From Isoetes engelmannii (lineage: Eukaryota; Streptophyta; Lycopodiopsida; Isoetales; Isoetaceae): a DNA stretch of 23,303 nt. The stretch is taken from assembly GCA_011763485.2 (NCBI GenBank), contig JAANSK020249718.1, forward strand, positions 1 through 23,303, in the 5' to 3' direction. The stretch's first letter is position 1. Every line of letters starts with the position of its first letter. Of the stretch, positions 1 to 9,746 are shown one piece after another. The notes beneath the pieces were generated by a model, which worked only from the letters and a program-made list of their open reading frames with translations, searched no databases and was not told the DNA's origin. Both the position numbers and the translations under genes were made by a program.

Positions 1-512
1 AAGAGGAGGAGGAGGAGGAGCATTTCTAACATCATGTCACTAGGCAGCATCTCTCTTGGGAGAGAGAGAGATGCCTTGGCCACATGCTGAATTTGATATG
101 ACGAGAGAGAATACAAGAGGTGAGAGAAGGGGAGAGATGGGTAACAGTATAAAAAATTAACTCTCACCTTGAGAGATGATTTGCCCTTAACAGCCGTTAT
201 GGGCATTTTCATTGCCCGCTAACTTAACCATCCCCTTAACATTATGTCACCTGAAAATTTTTCCCAAAAATTTTCCCTGACCGTAATTTTGGGGTGCCAT
301 TTTCACCTGTTTCTTGGTCTTCAAGGCCGCGCAATTCCTTGAATTCCCACAAATTCTTGGATCTGCATTGCTGATTTGCGGTGTGGAGGTAACTGTTTAG
401 CTTCTTTGTTCCTCTTCAATTCAATTGGAAGCAATATGTTGTTGTTCTCATCTCATATTTAATTGCAATAGATAATAAATTTTGCTTGCTTACCTAAATT
501 CATTTGGATCTA
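1..512. other. 5' flank of the Myb/SANT relic, purine-rich repeats
   Basis: No gene is visible here. The stretch opens with a GAG/GGA trinucleotide run (about 3-20) and a GA run near 58-72. A TATAAAAAA string at 148-156 could be a weak core promoter for the relic downstream, but it is one of many AT-rich strings. A GT at 390 after 'gtgtggag' could be a 5'-UTR donor; no convincing acceptor was found. Confidence 0.4.
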
Positions 513-1708
513 ATGTCGATGGCAACTAGATTTGCATTACCTGCAAGCAGCAAACCATACGTGCCTCCTCGGGTTGAGAAAATTGCTCCTAGACGGACCC
601 AAAAGATGACAGGCCAGATTTTGGTTAATGTAGATTTAGAGACGAATTTTGAATTAATTCCCATCACAAATGAGCTAAAAGGGAAAAGATGTAAGCGAGT
701 TCTTAGCAAAATTCAACCACCTGCTGAAATTGTGAGTGAATCTTCTTAGCCCGAGAATTCATTGTCAATTGTTGTGCATGAGAAAGAAAATCCCAAACAG
801 ACAGATGTAAAGAATAAAAAAAGTCTAGTCCAATGGACAGATCAGGGTGTTTCTTCTTCTTCCTGAACCTCCTCAATAAGATGAATTGGTTACCAATGGT
901 AGCCTGAATCTTTCCAACACACAGTGGAGAGAAATTCTTGTGAAATTTCAGGCCCATTGTTGCTGGTCGAGTTGAAGTGAGACAAGTCAAGAACAAATGA
1001 AATAAACTTCAAGTTAAATTCAAAGATGAGAAAGAGGCTTGCAGTCACACTGGTTCAGAGCCTTCCACCTGGCGATGGTATGAAAGAATGGAAGAAGTGA
1101 AGTTTGGTGTGATCTCAAATAATCCCATTCCAGGTGCTGGAGATGATGGAGACTTTCGAAATGAGGCTTTTGAGGCTGCAGATTTACACACCATTTTTCT
1201 GAAGCTTTGATGAATGAAACTTTTTTATGAGACAGTGGGGTCTGATGCTGCTTTTTGAGGACCAGTTTGAGAGCAATGAAGACAAGCCTAATATAAACGT
1301 TAACATTGACAATACAACAAGTCCTATTAGGCAGGATATCCCAAATATCAAGACACCAACAAGGAAATAATACAGACTCTTCTAACCCCAGATCTGCAGC
1401 ATGCATCAGCCTGGAGTTTGTGGTAACCCTGCAGGGAGGAAGAAACCTAGATTGCAAATTAATGAAGATATTGCCACAGGGATTCCACAAATGGCTAGCA
1501 CTTTTGGAGAAACTGAAGTCAAGAAGTTGGATTTCATGGAAAAAGAATCTGTAAAAAAATAGCATTGGCAAAAAAATTGGAAACCATAAGATTTTTCAAC
1601 AGCTTAAAGGTTGTTGAATCCATGGCACAAATGACACAAAGCATATGCCAAATGACCAAGGACACCCTGCTCGAGATTACCAAGCTAACTGCAAAAAATA
1701 AGGACTGA
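513..1708 (+). pseudogene. decayed Myb/SANT-like (trihelix-like) DNA-binding protein gene
   Basis: About 400 codons of coding-like sequence are spread over all three plus frames. Frame from ATG 513 reads MSMATRFALPASSKPYVPPR and on to a TAG at 747-749, then continues open to QWTDQ (834). After that the frame moves twice: a helix-like LNLLNKM near 863-880, then DELVTNGSLNLSNTQWREIL from 880, then QVKNK, a TGA at 998-1000, and NKLQVKFKDEKEA...TWRWYERMEEV up to a TGA at 1208-1210. The W...W...K.K...LK..F...W.WYE.M layout is that of Myb/SANT-like or trihelix DNA-binding domains. A C-terminal part follows (PAGRKKPRLQINEDI from about 1425; an amphipathic AKKLETIRFFNSLKVV tail ending at 1706-1708), with a TAA near 1368 and a one-base slip in an A-run at about 1555. 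Several stops and shifts make it a pseudogene. Introns could explain some breaks but not those inside the domain. It could come from a host gene or from a PIF/Harbinger-type accessory protein. Confidence 0.5.
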
Positions 1709-1890
1709 GAAAAGGTATGTTTTCACTTTCATGTTTTCAATTATCTTGAAAGAATAATTTGGAATAGATATCTTCATAAAAGAACAGTAGTCGTATAGAT
1801 TTCCTAGAATAATATCCTTAATTGCCAATCTTTTCAAACTTTTCGTGTTGCCAATATAAGCCCCATTCGAGACATCATCATTTAACAATA

Positions 1891-2220
1891 ATGGCTCGCC
1901 CTGCTCGTCCAAGAAATTCCTTGAGCCCTCCATCTTCTTCACGCAGCCACCTTTCTTCTTCATCTTCTGAATACTCCCGAGAAGAGTACTCAAATCCTCT
2001 AGGCATGGCAAGTTGCCATGGACGAGCCACATGCGAATTACGGCATGACCGCCATGGTCTCTTAGGCTATTGTCAAATTCATTGTAAACACGTAATTCAT
2101 GAATATAAATTCTTTTATAATGTCATTGCATGTTGCAAAAATACATTGTTTACACAGGACTATATGTGTTTTCTTGTTTCTCGGATCACGATCCGTGATA
2201 AACAACAGTGTTGCAAATAA
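1891..2220 (+). CDS. small Ser-rich, Cys/His-cluster protein, hypothetical
   Basis: I do not recognise this product. From ATG 1891 the frame gives up to 109 residues: a basic start (MARPARPRNS), a serine tract (about residues 11-29), then a compact cluster with Cys42, Cys48, Cys61, His64, Cys65 and His67, a C-x5-C-x12-C-x2-H spacing that could bind one zinc. A plausible donor (CAC|GTAATT) at 2092 would end the exon exactly in phase after residue 67, just past the cluster; the rest (2092-2220) is AT-rich and reads like intron. A 115-residue ORF lies on the opposite strand (1685-2032), so either, or neither, may be real. No clear promoter was found. Confidence 0.18.
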   Translation: MARPARPRNSLSPPSSSRSHLSSSSSEYSREEYSNPLGMASCHGRATCELRHDRHGLLGYCQIHCKHVIHEYKFFYNVIACCKNTLFTQDYMCFLVSRITIRDKQQCCK

Positions 2221-2431
2221 CTTGACCATTTTACGAAGAAATGAAGTAAGTACCCGTTATCTTAGAAACGACGTCACTAAGTGAGTTAGCCCATCCTGTA
2301 GGGCCAATTTAAACAAGTGTCTGGAAAAAGTGGGAATGACATGCGTCTCACTTTTACCGTATGTGATTCTATGTACATGTACGACACTTGGCAATCCGTT
2401 GGAGTGGCACGATCTAGACCGTTGGTATACA

Positions 2432-2440
2432 TATATATAG
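2432..2440 (+). promoter_or_regulatory. TATA-box-like core promoter
   Basis: TATATATAG follows a GC-richer stretch and would place a start site near 2463, about 155 nt before the short ORF at 2620. The call rests only on the motif and its spacing. Confidence 0.3.
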
Positions 2441-2619
2441 AGGAGCTTCATTCTTGTCAGACCATTCCGGTTCAATGCCAGTCTTGAGCCTTCCAGGCAT
2501 CTGTCTCGTGTTCCTGCTCGCCTTCAGGCCATTGTATTTTTGATTTCTTGATCATTTATCAGATTCTTGCCGATTGTTCGCGATTTTTTGCGTATTTTCC
2601 TTGTTCTTCACATAGATTC

Positions 2620-2781
2620 ATGACATTGGTTAGGGAAAAACAGGTCCCAAAAGTAAAAACTCAGATTGCCTCAGAAGAACATATTTCGAATAAAGGTAAT
2701 CACGATAATGACGATGTGGATGTTGGGTCATTGAAAACCTACCAGGAAAAGGCATCGCCGACCTGCTCTTCAAGCATTTAA
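2620..2781 (+). CDS. short acidic ORF, hypothetical
   Basis: The frame from ATG 2620 encodes 53 residues (MTLVREKQVPKVKTQIASEE...) with a basic N-terminus and an acidic middle (NHDNDDVDVG), ending in TAA at 2779-2781. It follows a TATA box at 2432 at a normal 5'-UTR distance, which is the main reason to list it. An AAAG|GTAATC string at about 2695 could be a splice donor, so this may be the first exon of a longer gene whose other exons I cannot find. I see no known domain. Confidence 0.18.
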   Translation: MTLVREKQVPKVKTQIASEEHISNKGNHDNDDVDVGSLKTYQEKASPTCSSSI

Positions 2782-3161
2782 ACCCAAGAGGTAGGATCAG
2801 ATTCAGCCTCCAGATGAGTCGATATAGGCAATTCGGTCTGCGGGATTTCGCCAGATGCATGCAACTTTCAAATGGATAAATACCTGAAAAAGAAAGACCC
2901 CTTTTGCATCAAAGCATAAGTCAAAGCTATGTCATGGCGCATTTCCATTGATAAATTATTTGGGGCGGTTGGTGCAGAGAAGATCAATTTTCGAGAAAAT
3001 AAGTTGAGTGCAACAAATTGCATAAGCAAGTGAGTGCGCCATAGTATCTGAACAACATCAACTGATCTGGAATGCGCTCTATCTTTAGAACAATTTTTCA
3101 TTTAGATAAAAGCAGTTTCTAATGCTAAACTGTAGCTCCAGCTTGCACAATCTAACTGCAC
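2782..3161. other. spacer without recognisable gene
   Basis: AT-rich sequence. The only longer frames are on the minus strand (2630-2860, 2868-3101) and show no domain, promoter or splice signals. Confidence 0.35.
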
Positions 3162-3410
3162 AAAATTAACAGAAGCAAGTACTAAGCTTTACATGGTTAC
3201 ATGTAGAGCGGTCTACATGGCTCCAAATCTGTCAAATTTCATCAACAAATCCATCAACAAAAACATCAATAATAGTCGTGTGATACACTGATATTTCACA
3301 AACTCGACTCTACATGGATTGCAGAAAATTAACAAAAGCAAGTATAAAGCTTAGCTTTTAAAGCAAAGATTGGTTTATATGGCTTCAGATCTGTCAAATT
3401 TCATCAACAA
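3162..3410 (+). repeat. imperfect direct repeat, two copies
   Basis: Two related segments of about 86 bp lie at 3162-3248 and 3325-3410. Both begin with AAAATTAACA.AAGCAAGTA and end with CTGTCAAATTTCATCAACAA; the middles have diverged. 3411-3660 continues AT-rich with recurring GCATGCATCAT strings and no gene. Confidence 0.7.
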
Positions 3411-3665
3411 TGATTAGAACAAACAGAATTGGCAAACATGGCCCCGTAAGCAAATCCAATCATGCAAATCACCCAAAAACAATCATTATTTTGTCACAAT
3501 TCTTCTTTCTGTGGAAAGGCTCTACATGCATAAGAATTCGAACATACCCATAAACTATCTAACATGCATGCATCATAATGGAGAAAAAGCACTCTTGCAT
3601 AAGATGTGCATGCATCATATGGGGAGAAAAAATAGTATCCCGTGCAAATAATTGGAGAAAAAACA

Positions 3666-3809
3666 TTACCTCATAAGCTGTACCTCATAAGCAGTAGATA
3701 TCTGGCATGCCCAACTGAGTAGGGGGATGAGGAGGACGAGTAAAAAAAATTGTCGAATCATGTTGGAGGAATGGGCAATAGTGGATGATAGAACAGAAGT
3801 CGTGAACAT
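3666..3809 (-). CDS. short ORF with signal-peptide-like N-terminus, possible first exon
   Basis: On the minus strand ATG 3809 opens a 47-residue frame; a second in-frame ATG at 3761 starts MIRQFFLLVLLIPLLSWACQ, a textbook secretory signal layout: a charged start, a run of about 12 hydrophobic residues, then small residues suitable for signal peptidase. The frame stops at 3666-3668, but a donor-like GAG|GTACAG ends an in-phase exon at 3684. A minus-strand TATA box at 3925-3931 lies about 115 nt upstream, giving a normal plant promoter-to-ATG distance. If real, this would be exon 1 of a small secreted peptide or protein. I could not find the next exon to the left, so the mature protein is unknown; hydrophobic short ORFs also arise by chance. 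Confidence 0.28.
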   Translation of the reverse strand: MFTTSVLSSTIAHSSNMIRQFFLLVLLIPLLSWACQISTAYEVQLMR

Positions 3810-3924
3810 AAGGCTAGAAGGGAAAATGAGGGATCTGTGATGGTAGATTGGAGGGACGCAATAGGCACAGAAGAGACACTATTGTGAGAAGACGCCGATA
3901 ACTGGCCACAAGAGTGAACCGTGC

Positions 3925-3931
3925 ATATATA
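3925..3931 (-). promoter_or_regulatory. minus-strand TATA-box-like core promoter
   Basis: Read on the minus strand the site is GCTATATATGCAC. It sits upstream of the signal-peptide-like ORF with a predicted start site near 3895. Motif and spacing only. Confidence 0.28.
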
Positions 3932-3989
3932 GCTGCTCGTCCCTATCCAAAATGCCAATCCAATGGCTCGGATCAATGCCATAATGATC

Positions 3990-6035
3990 GCGCCTAGTTA
4001 GTGCATTGGCTTCCCATGATGTGATGGTGAATAGACTGCCGTCCTTCAATATAATTTTTTTTTAATCAAAAGTTGTGCTTGCTTTGATAAACATTATCTG
4101 CTTCATCTCCTCGAGCAAGATCCTTGAGCTTCTCTTCTTGGATTAATCATGCTGTAGACATGCATGCAAGCCTAATAAACTCAAACCAAAACTAACCTTA
4201 AATGTTAGTGAAAGATTAACTGAGGTATAGTTGAGGACAAAGAGTCCAATAAAGACGCTTGTCTTGCAACTCTAAAAGGAAAATACAGCCTAGAAATTAG
4301 ACGAAGACCTTTTCATGCAATTACAAAAGGTTAAAATTATTAGAAAACTATAAAAGCAAACATGCTCACCAAGATTACGAGCAAACGGACCAAGAACAGC
4401 AAGATCGCCCGAGTTTCTAATGATCTGAAGCAAAAGCACAATCGTCGCCGGGGGAAAATTCATTGGGAAGAATAGAGAAATTAGATAAGATAAGATAAGA
4501 TAACATTTTTATCATCCACGGAGGCCAATTGGCTTATGGGACCTGTACAAGAGGAGCAGCATGCCCATTATGGTACGGATGAAAAAACCACAAGGGAAAA
4601 ACCGTGGCTTGAATTGAGCTTATAGCTTAAAATTTTAGGTTTTGATTAGCGTGAGAATCTAATTCCTGAAAGTACACGCTAGGCGTACGACTAAACGAAA
4701 AGAAGAGGATCTAGGGTATCTAAGGAATATTGTATTAAATTTTCACACCTTTTTTGATAATTATAATTTAGATATTTTAAATGTCATTTCCTTATTCATT
4801 AAGTCCATCAACATTAGACTCATGATAAAAGTTCCATTTTTGTAATATACCGCCACCATTTGGGTCAATACATCTCATAAAAGGTTCACCTAACTTTTTT
4901 GTTTTGGGGGGGGGGGACCCGAAAATGTCCTCCACTTAGTACAATAAAGAAATAATCATATTTGTTTTTTGCTAATTCATGAGCCACCTCTTTACATTGC
5001 AATTTTAAGGATTCATGCATGTCCAAGGGTTCATGCATGTAGTGCTAAGCATTCATGAGTGACAAGTTAGCATTTATGCAAGATGTTGTAAAATAATAAA
5101 AATGGTCAATACTACTTAATATGCATCATCTTAATAGACATAGCAGAAGAAGAAGATTTTTAGGTGGTCATGCTAGGAGGAATTACTACAATATTCATTA
5201 CTTGTTTGACATTTATTAAGATTCAAGGAATACTCTTTTTTATACTCATTTGGATGTGCATGCCATTAGAATAGTTGGATTCTTCATCTTATTTCAGGAT
5301 CTTTTTGTAAAATTAAATAATCAGCATGTCGACGATCAACATGGTCACGTTATGATAAAAATACAATTTTTATGTTGTTGAGAATATATAAAGCATTATA
5401 AGAAGAAAAAGTATAACATTTGTTGGCGGAGAATCGACACGTCCAAGTTGTGATATACACATTCAACGTAAATAAAAAAGGGGGTATTGCAGAGCATTTT
5501 AGTGTTGGCATATAACATGGTGATAACATTTAGGAAGCAACCATGTAAATTGCCTGAATGTAAAAGGGAAAAATTCCATTAAGAACAAGTTTAGAATATA
5601 TAACAAACAAAACTAACTACTTAATTTATTCCTATCCAAAAATCATTCCATTACACAAGCTTTAAGACCATAAAACAAACTTAAGTCCTTTGGTCAATGC
5701 TTAAATATGCTTAGGAGATCTGCGATTGTTAAAAAGAAAGGTTTTATTTTGATTAGTGTACTGATTATTCCATTAGATGCACTTTTAGACCCAATGGTCA
5801 AGGTTTATTAGGCCTAAGATCATGCCAATATTCTCTTGAGGAACACCAGGACATGCGTTGTGAATTTCGGAATAACATAGATGTTTGGTATTGACTTCAC
5901 AGAGGGAATATTGACTTCTATTCACGACATGGTAGGAATGAGGGAATAAAGTGATTGTGAACATTCCCTTCTACCAGCTTATTTTTCAATGGGGGTGCTA
6001 ATCGTGGGTAAAAGCAAGGTCTTGAGGGGCATTCA
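3990..6035. other. long AT-rich intergenic stretch, no gene found
   Basis: No frame of 60 codons or more lies between 3982 and about 5918, and I see no domain. Small features only: four GATAA units (4484-4503), an 11-base G run (4906-4916), and TTCATGCATGT repeated near 5012 and 5030. A minus-strand frame at 5918-6121 has no recognisable content. Confidence 0.55.
4484..4503 (+). repeat. (GATAA)4 microsatellite
   Basis: Four consecutive GATAA units. GATAA is also the I-box/GATA-factor motif, but with no promoter nearby a simple repeat is the safer reading. Confidence 0.85.
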
Positions 6036-6137
6036 ACTTGTCCGCGAGGGAAATTGTGAGAAGAGAAAACATTGTTATGAAGTGTAACTTGTCGGTGATG
6101 GAAATTGCGAAAGAGAAACATTGTTACGAAATGTCCA
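6036..6137 (+). repeat. 51-bp tandem repeat, two copies
   Basis: ACTTGTC..GA.GGAAATTG is repeated at 6036 and 6087; each copy continues with (A)GAGAAA.CATTGTTA.GAA. They are adjacent and imperfect. Confidence 0.7.
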
Positions 6138-6261
6138 TGCAGGGCAACATAAGGCGATTAGAGTGGATGCCCCGTGGCGAGGAATGGCGTGGCAGACGAG
6201 GGGAGGAGAATGATGAGGCTGTTGATAAGTTTCTGTCATCAGATTTTACATGTTTTTGGTT

Positions 6262-6505
6262 TCTATTATAAGCTTATCGATTACATGTTTCATGGACTCT
6301 ACGAGTCTTAGACAGACACACACATTACTATTGTAACCTTTGAACTACATTCATGGACTCTCCTAGTCTTGGGTGGACTCACAACAAATTCACACAGAGA
6401 CATTTCTATTATAACTTTCTGGATTACGTTCATCGACTCTCTTAGTCTCGATGGACTCTCTCATTCTCGGAGAGACAGACACACACACATACACACACAC
6501 ATTTC
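6262..6505 (+). repeat. three imperfect ~75-bp tandem units ending in a CA-rich tract
   Basis: Units begin near 6262, 6327 and 6403. Shared landmarks are a CTATTATAA-like start, a GATTAC..TTCATGGACTCT core and a GACAGACACACAC tail. The last unit runs into a (CA)n tract at about 6479-6501. It lies roughly 1.1 kb upstream of the GARP gene start. Confidence 0.65.
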
Positions 6506-6559
6506 AAGAGAGAGACGAGAGCTTTGGAAAAGTTCTCCCATGTTAAAAGAGGTGTCATT

Positions 6560-7592
6560 CCAATAAGACTTTAGAAAAATCAAAAATACCACCAAAGGTC
6601 CTGGCGTGTCGGAAACATGGGCATTCTCCGCCAAATCTGGCCCCGCCTTTCTATTTTTAGCACTCGCTAAGTTCCCTTGACTTCCAAGCCTCACCCAAAT
6701 CTAGCACAACGAAGACTTATCAGACGCGCCAAATCCCGCCACGTAATCCCTAAACACATCTTGGCCGTCAAAGCGCTTTCGTGTTATATGTTTCTTTGCC
6801 TGTGGCAGCATTTCTTTGTTTAAGCTCTTCTTCGCATTGGCCGGAGGCAGCGCCGTTCTTGAAGGGTGTCTCCATCGATCCGTCTTCTTTCCTTGTGCAA
6901 GGTGGAGCAATATGCCACAGCCGAGCTCAGATCTAGCCTGCCCTTTTCGAGCGCTTTGATTTGATAGTTTGTCTGAATTTCTCTGATTTGTTTGGTGGCC
7001 AAACGGCACAAGCCTCAAATTTTCAAATCCGTGCACACCCACATAGATTTGGAGCTCAAATCCGGCGAAACATTCGGATTTTGGGTTTTTCCATGAACCC
7101 AATTCCGTTCTCGTGGTGGGTGGTCGGATTGGGAAGCATCTCCGCAAAGTAGGAGCTATGGCTATGGCTAGAAGGGAGGCAGAAAATGGGTCTGAATTAC
7201 GCGCATATTTCCGCATTATCTATCACGAATAATCTGATGCTTCTGATTCTTCTGATTCATCCTTGTGCGAGCCTTTCTCACGCTTCGTAAATCAGCTTTG
7301 TTTGCAGAAGTCTTCTTCAGCTTGTCTCAGAAATCCTCTTTTACCTACCAAACACTTCTCCGCTTTTTGCCTACTTTTATGCCCGCCGGAGTTCTTCGCC
7401 ATTTAATGGTGTAAATTTTGGCCGTATTGCACAGAACAGCGGTCGACATTGATGTAAATTCTTGTCTGAATTGGGAGGGATAAGGCCAAAATTCGGGGCA
7501 ATGATGGGATGAAAAAATTTCAGCTGCAATGGTAGTTTCAGACTGATCGATAGCCGTAAAATACAGGTTTAATTTTAGAGTTAGATTCAGAT
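6560..7592 (+). promoter_or_regulatory. upstream and leader region of the GARP gene, with possible uORFs
   Basis: This stretch is less AT-rich than its surroundings and leads into the GARP start codon, so it probably holds promoter and 5' UTR; I cannot place the TATA box or start site. Short upstream ORFs on the plus strand are 6912-6959 (15 aa), 7093-7152 (19 aa, MNPIPFSWWVVGLGSISAK), 7158-7232 (24 aa) and 7379-7414 (11 aa). All end before the main ATG. Those downstream of the true start site could dampen translation. A 5'-UTR intron is possible. The 171-codon minus-strand frame here (6701-7216) shows no domain. Confidence 0.4.
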
Positions 7593-9746
7593 ATGAAGGT
7601 GGAGGGAGAAGGAAGCATGTATTCCGACGAAGAACGGGAGGTTGAAAGGTCGAGAAAAAGGGATTCGTCAAGTGGGGAAGCAGAAAGCCTTCATACTTCG
7701 CCCGAGAGTTCGATCGGAACGGAAAATAATCCTGCTTCCAAAGGCCGGACCGGCGGATCGGTCCGGCAATATGTTAGATCCAAAATGCCGAGATTACGCT
7801 GGACGCCGGACCTCCATCACTGTTTTGTTCATGCTGTTGAAAGACTCGGCGGACAAGACAGTAAGTTCAGAAAAACAGAAAAAAAAACGCAGTTCATCCA
7901 GAAGTCTGTCTGTTCTAGCTTATTTAGCCTCTTAATCCAAAAAAATTCTTCCACCCAGTGCTCAAATTTGGATTATTTTTCCGCAGGAGCTACTCCAAAG
8001 CTTGTTCTTCAGCTTATGAACGTGAAAGGATTGACGATTTCGCACGTCAAGAGCCATCTGCAGGTATAAATTTCACGGATTCGAGATGGGATTTTTTTGG
8101 GTTTGTTAAATTCGATCTGAATTTTTTTATTTTTGCAATGCAAATGCAGATGTACCGGAGCATTAAAAACGACGAGAATGCTCACGGTAAGTTTACGGGA
8201 AGTAGAAAATTGGGCTGCAGATCGTGTAGTAGGGTAGTTACGACGTGCAAATGTTATTCTGCATACTGTGCATATTTAGCCGTAGGGAAGCTACTGATAC
8301 AACTGCAAAAAACTGGCACGATCTGACCACCAAATCCGTGTTTTTTTTTTGGTTCTGTGCAGCCATTTCCGGCCGAATGATAGACGACGATCAATCTTCG
8401 GATTCGGCCTTGAGTCTACGGATCAGAACGGAGAGAAAACCAGAAATATTCACGAATCAGCAACATATTCAGCAGAATCATCCTCTTTCTCGTTCGATCC
8501 TCAGGCCGCTGGATTACCGAACATCCAGGTCAGTAATTAATACCCAAAATCTACTCTCGATTTCGCCACCATCACATCAAGCATGTGTTTGCATTAATAC
8601 ACATTTAATCTGCTGTATATTTATATGCATTCAATTCAAATTTGTTGCACAGATACACACAAAGACTTTGCAATAACTATTTATATGGTCATGTTTGGTA
8701 TTGATTGTGGGTTTTAATGTTCTTGTTTTGCAGCAGAAATAACTATTTATATGGTCATGTTTGGTATTGATTGTGGGTTTTAATGTTCTTGTTTTGCAGC
8801 CATGATGAGGATTGGAATTCTAGACTGGAAAAAAGAGGATGGGCTGATGAGCCCTATTTGGATTGGAGGAGAAAAGAGCTGAATAAAGTGGCTTTGCTTT
8901 TGGGTGACCATCAATCCTTCTGGCACAAAAGTCAGCATCAGTATCAGAATCATCAACAGCCTGTTGCAACAGAATGGAATAGAAGCAGCATAGAAAGATT
9001 GAAGGATACTTGGTTAAAATCATGCAGCACCATACACAGGGAGAATCCTGCACAGGAAAGGATAATTAGGCAGAGAATAGAAGCAGAAAAGGATAGGCTG
9101 TATACTCAAGAATCAAGACTAAGCTGGAATTCTCCGGCGGCGGCGGACCGCGAGGCGAGGGCTGCAATGCCTTATATTCAGTTTGGTGAGGTGATAAGGC
9201 AGAATCCTGGAAGTAATATAGACAAGGGACAGACAATGGAGCTACTGGTATGGTTTCTATGGCCAAACAAACACTTAAGTGCATATTCTTCTTTTTGTTA
9301 CTCTTGTCTGGTCACTTAGTATCATGCGGTGACGCATGATAACCAGTCGAATCGCACGGCCTTAGCGCCGGCGATATTTCATTCAAATTTCTGCCCTATT
9401 AATCTTTGGCCATATTTTTGTGTTTTTGATAAAGGTTGTGTTGTTTTGGCATGGTTGCTGATGTGAGTTTGATCTCATTTATGTTTTTTGGCAGGGAGGA
9501 TTGAAGGAAAATAAAGAGGACCTGGAAGTTGTGAATGAAGCAGCAAATGGTAGATTAGGTTCCAATGGATTGGTAGATAGCTCATTATCCTTGGCTCTGC
9601 ATCCAAGGGAGCTGTGTACTAGTCCCTCTTCTTCCTCTTCTGCTCATTTGGGTGTCAGAGACAAAAAACAATGCTCGCCTTTGCATGTGGACAACACCGC
9701 CTCGGGATTAACTTTAGATCTGACAATGTCAATTGGCTCTCTCTAA
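7593..9746 (+). CDS. GARP/G2-like MYB transcription factor with C-terminal EAR motifs (six exons)
   Basis: Exons, each with GT-AG borders: 7593-7860, 7987-8063, 8150-8186, 8363-8528, 8800-9247, 9495-9746. Joined they give 415 codons plus TAA with phases that match throughout. Residues about 66-123 form the single-repeat GARP/SHAQKYF-class MYB domain: RLRWTPDLHHCFVHAVERLG, split by intron 1, then RATPKLVLQLMNVKGLTISH and VKSHLQ|MYRSIKND across intron 2. The VKSHLQMYR helix places it with the plant G2-like proteins related to KANADI, where it contacts DNA in the nucleus. The N-terminus is acidic and Ser-rich. Two LxLxL motifs, LSLAL (363-367) and LTLDL (404-408), are EAR-type and suggest TOPLESS-dependent repression; that role is inferred. 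Exon 5 is Gln/Arg/Glu-rich. ATG 7593 was chosen because it opens the frame of the domain. A duplicated acceptor lies at the end of intron 4. Target genes and exact orthologue are unknown, so no symbol is given. Confidence 0.9.
8672..8800 (+). repeat. perfect 63-bp duplication carrying the intron 4 splice acceptor
   Basis: Copy 1 (8672-8734) and copy 2 (8738-8800) are identical and separated by AGA. Each ends in the pyrimidine-rich acceptor TTCTTGTTTTGCAG|C. Splicing to the second AG (8799) continues the gene's frame; splicing to the first (8733) adds 66 nt, in phase, with a TGA at 8768-8770. Confidence 0.95.
9308..9346 (+). other. perfect short hairpin in intron 5
   Basis: TATCATGCG (9320-9328), loop GTGA, then CGCATGATA (9333-9341) form a perfect 9-bp stem. 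CTGGT (9308-9312) and ACCAG (9342-9346) add five more pairs after a 7-nt bulge. It could be a small foldback footprint or an intronic RNA structure; function is not shown. Confidence 0.7.

Noticed and set aside
1020-1571. 183-codon minus-strand ORF
   Set aside because: It lies antisense to the Myb/SANT relic, which explains the sequence better; no domain or promoter on the minus strand.
6701-7216. 171-codon minus-strand ORF upstream of the GARP gene
   Set aside because: No domain and no promoter; composition fits the GC-richer leader of the plus-strand gene.
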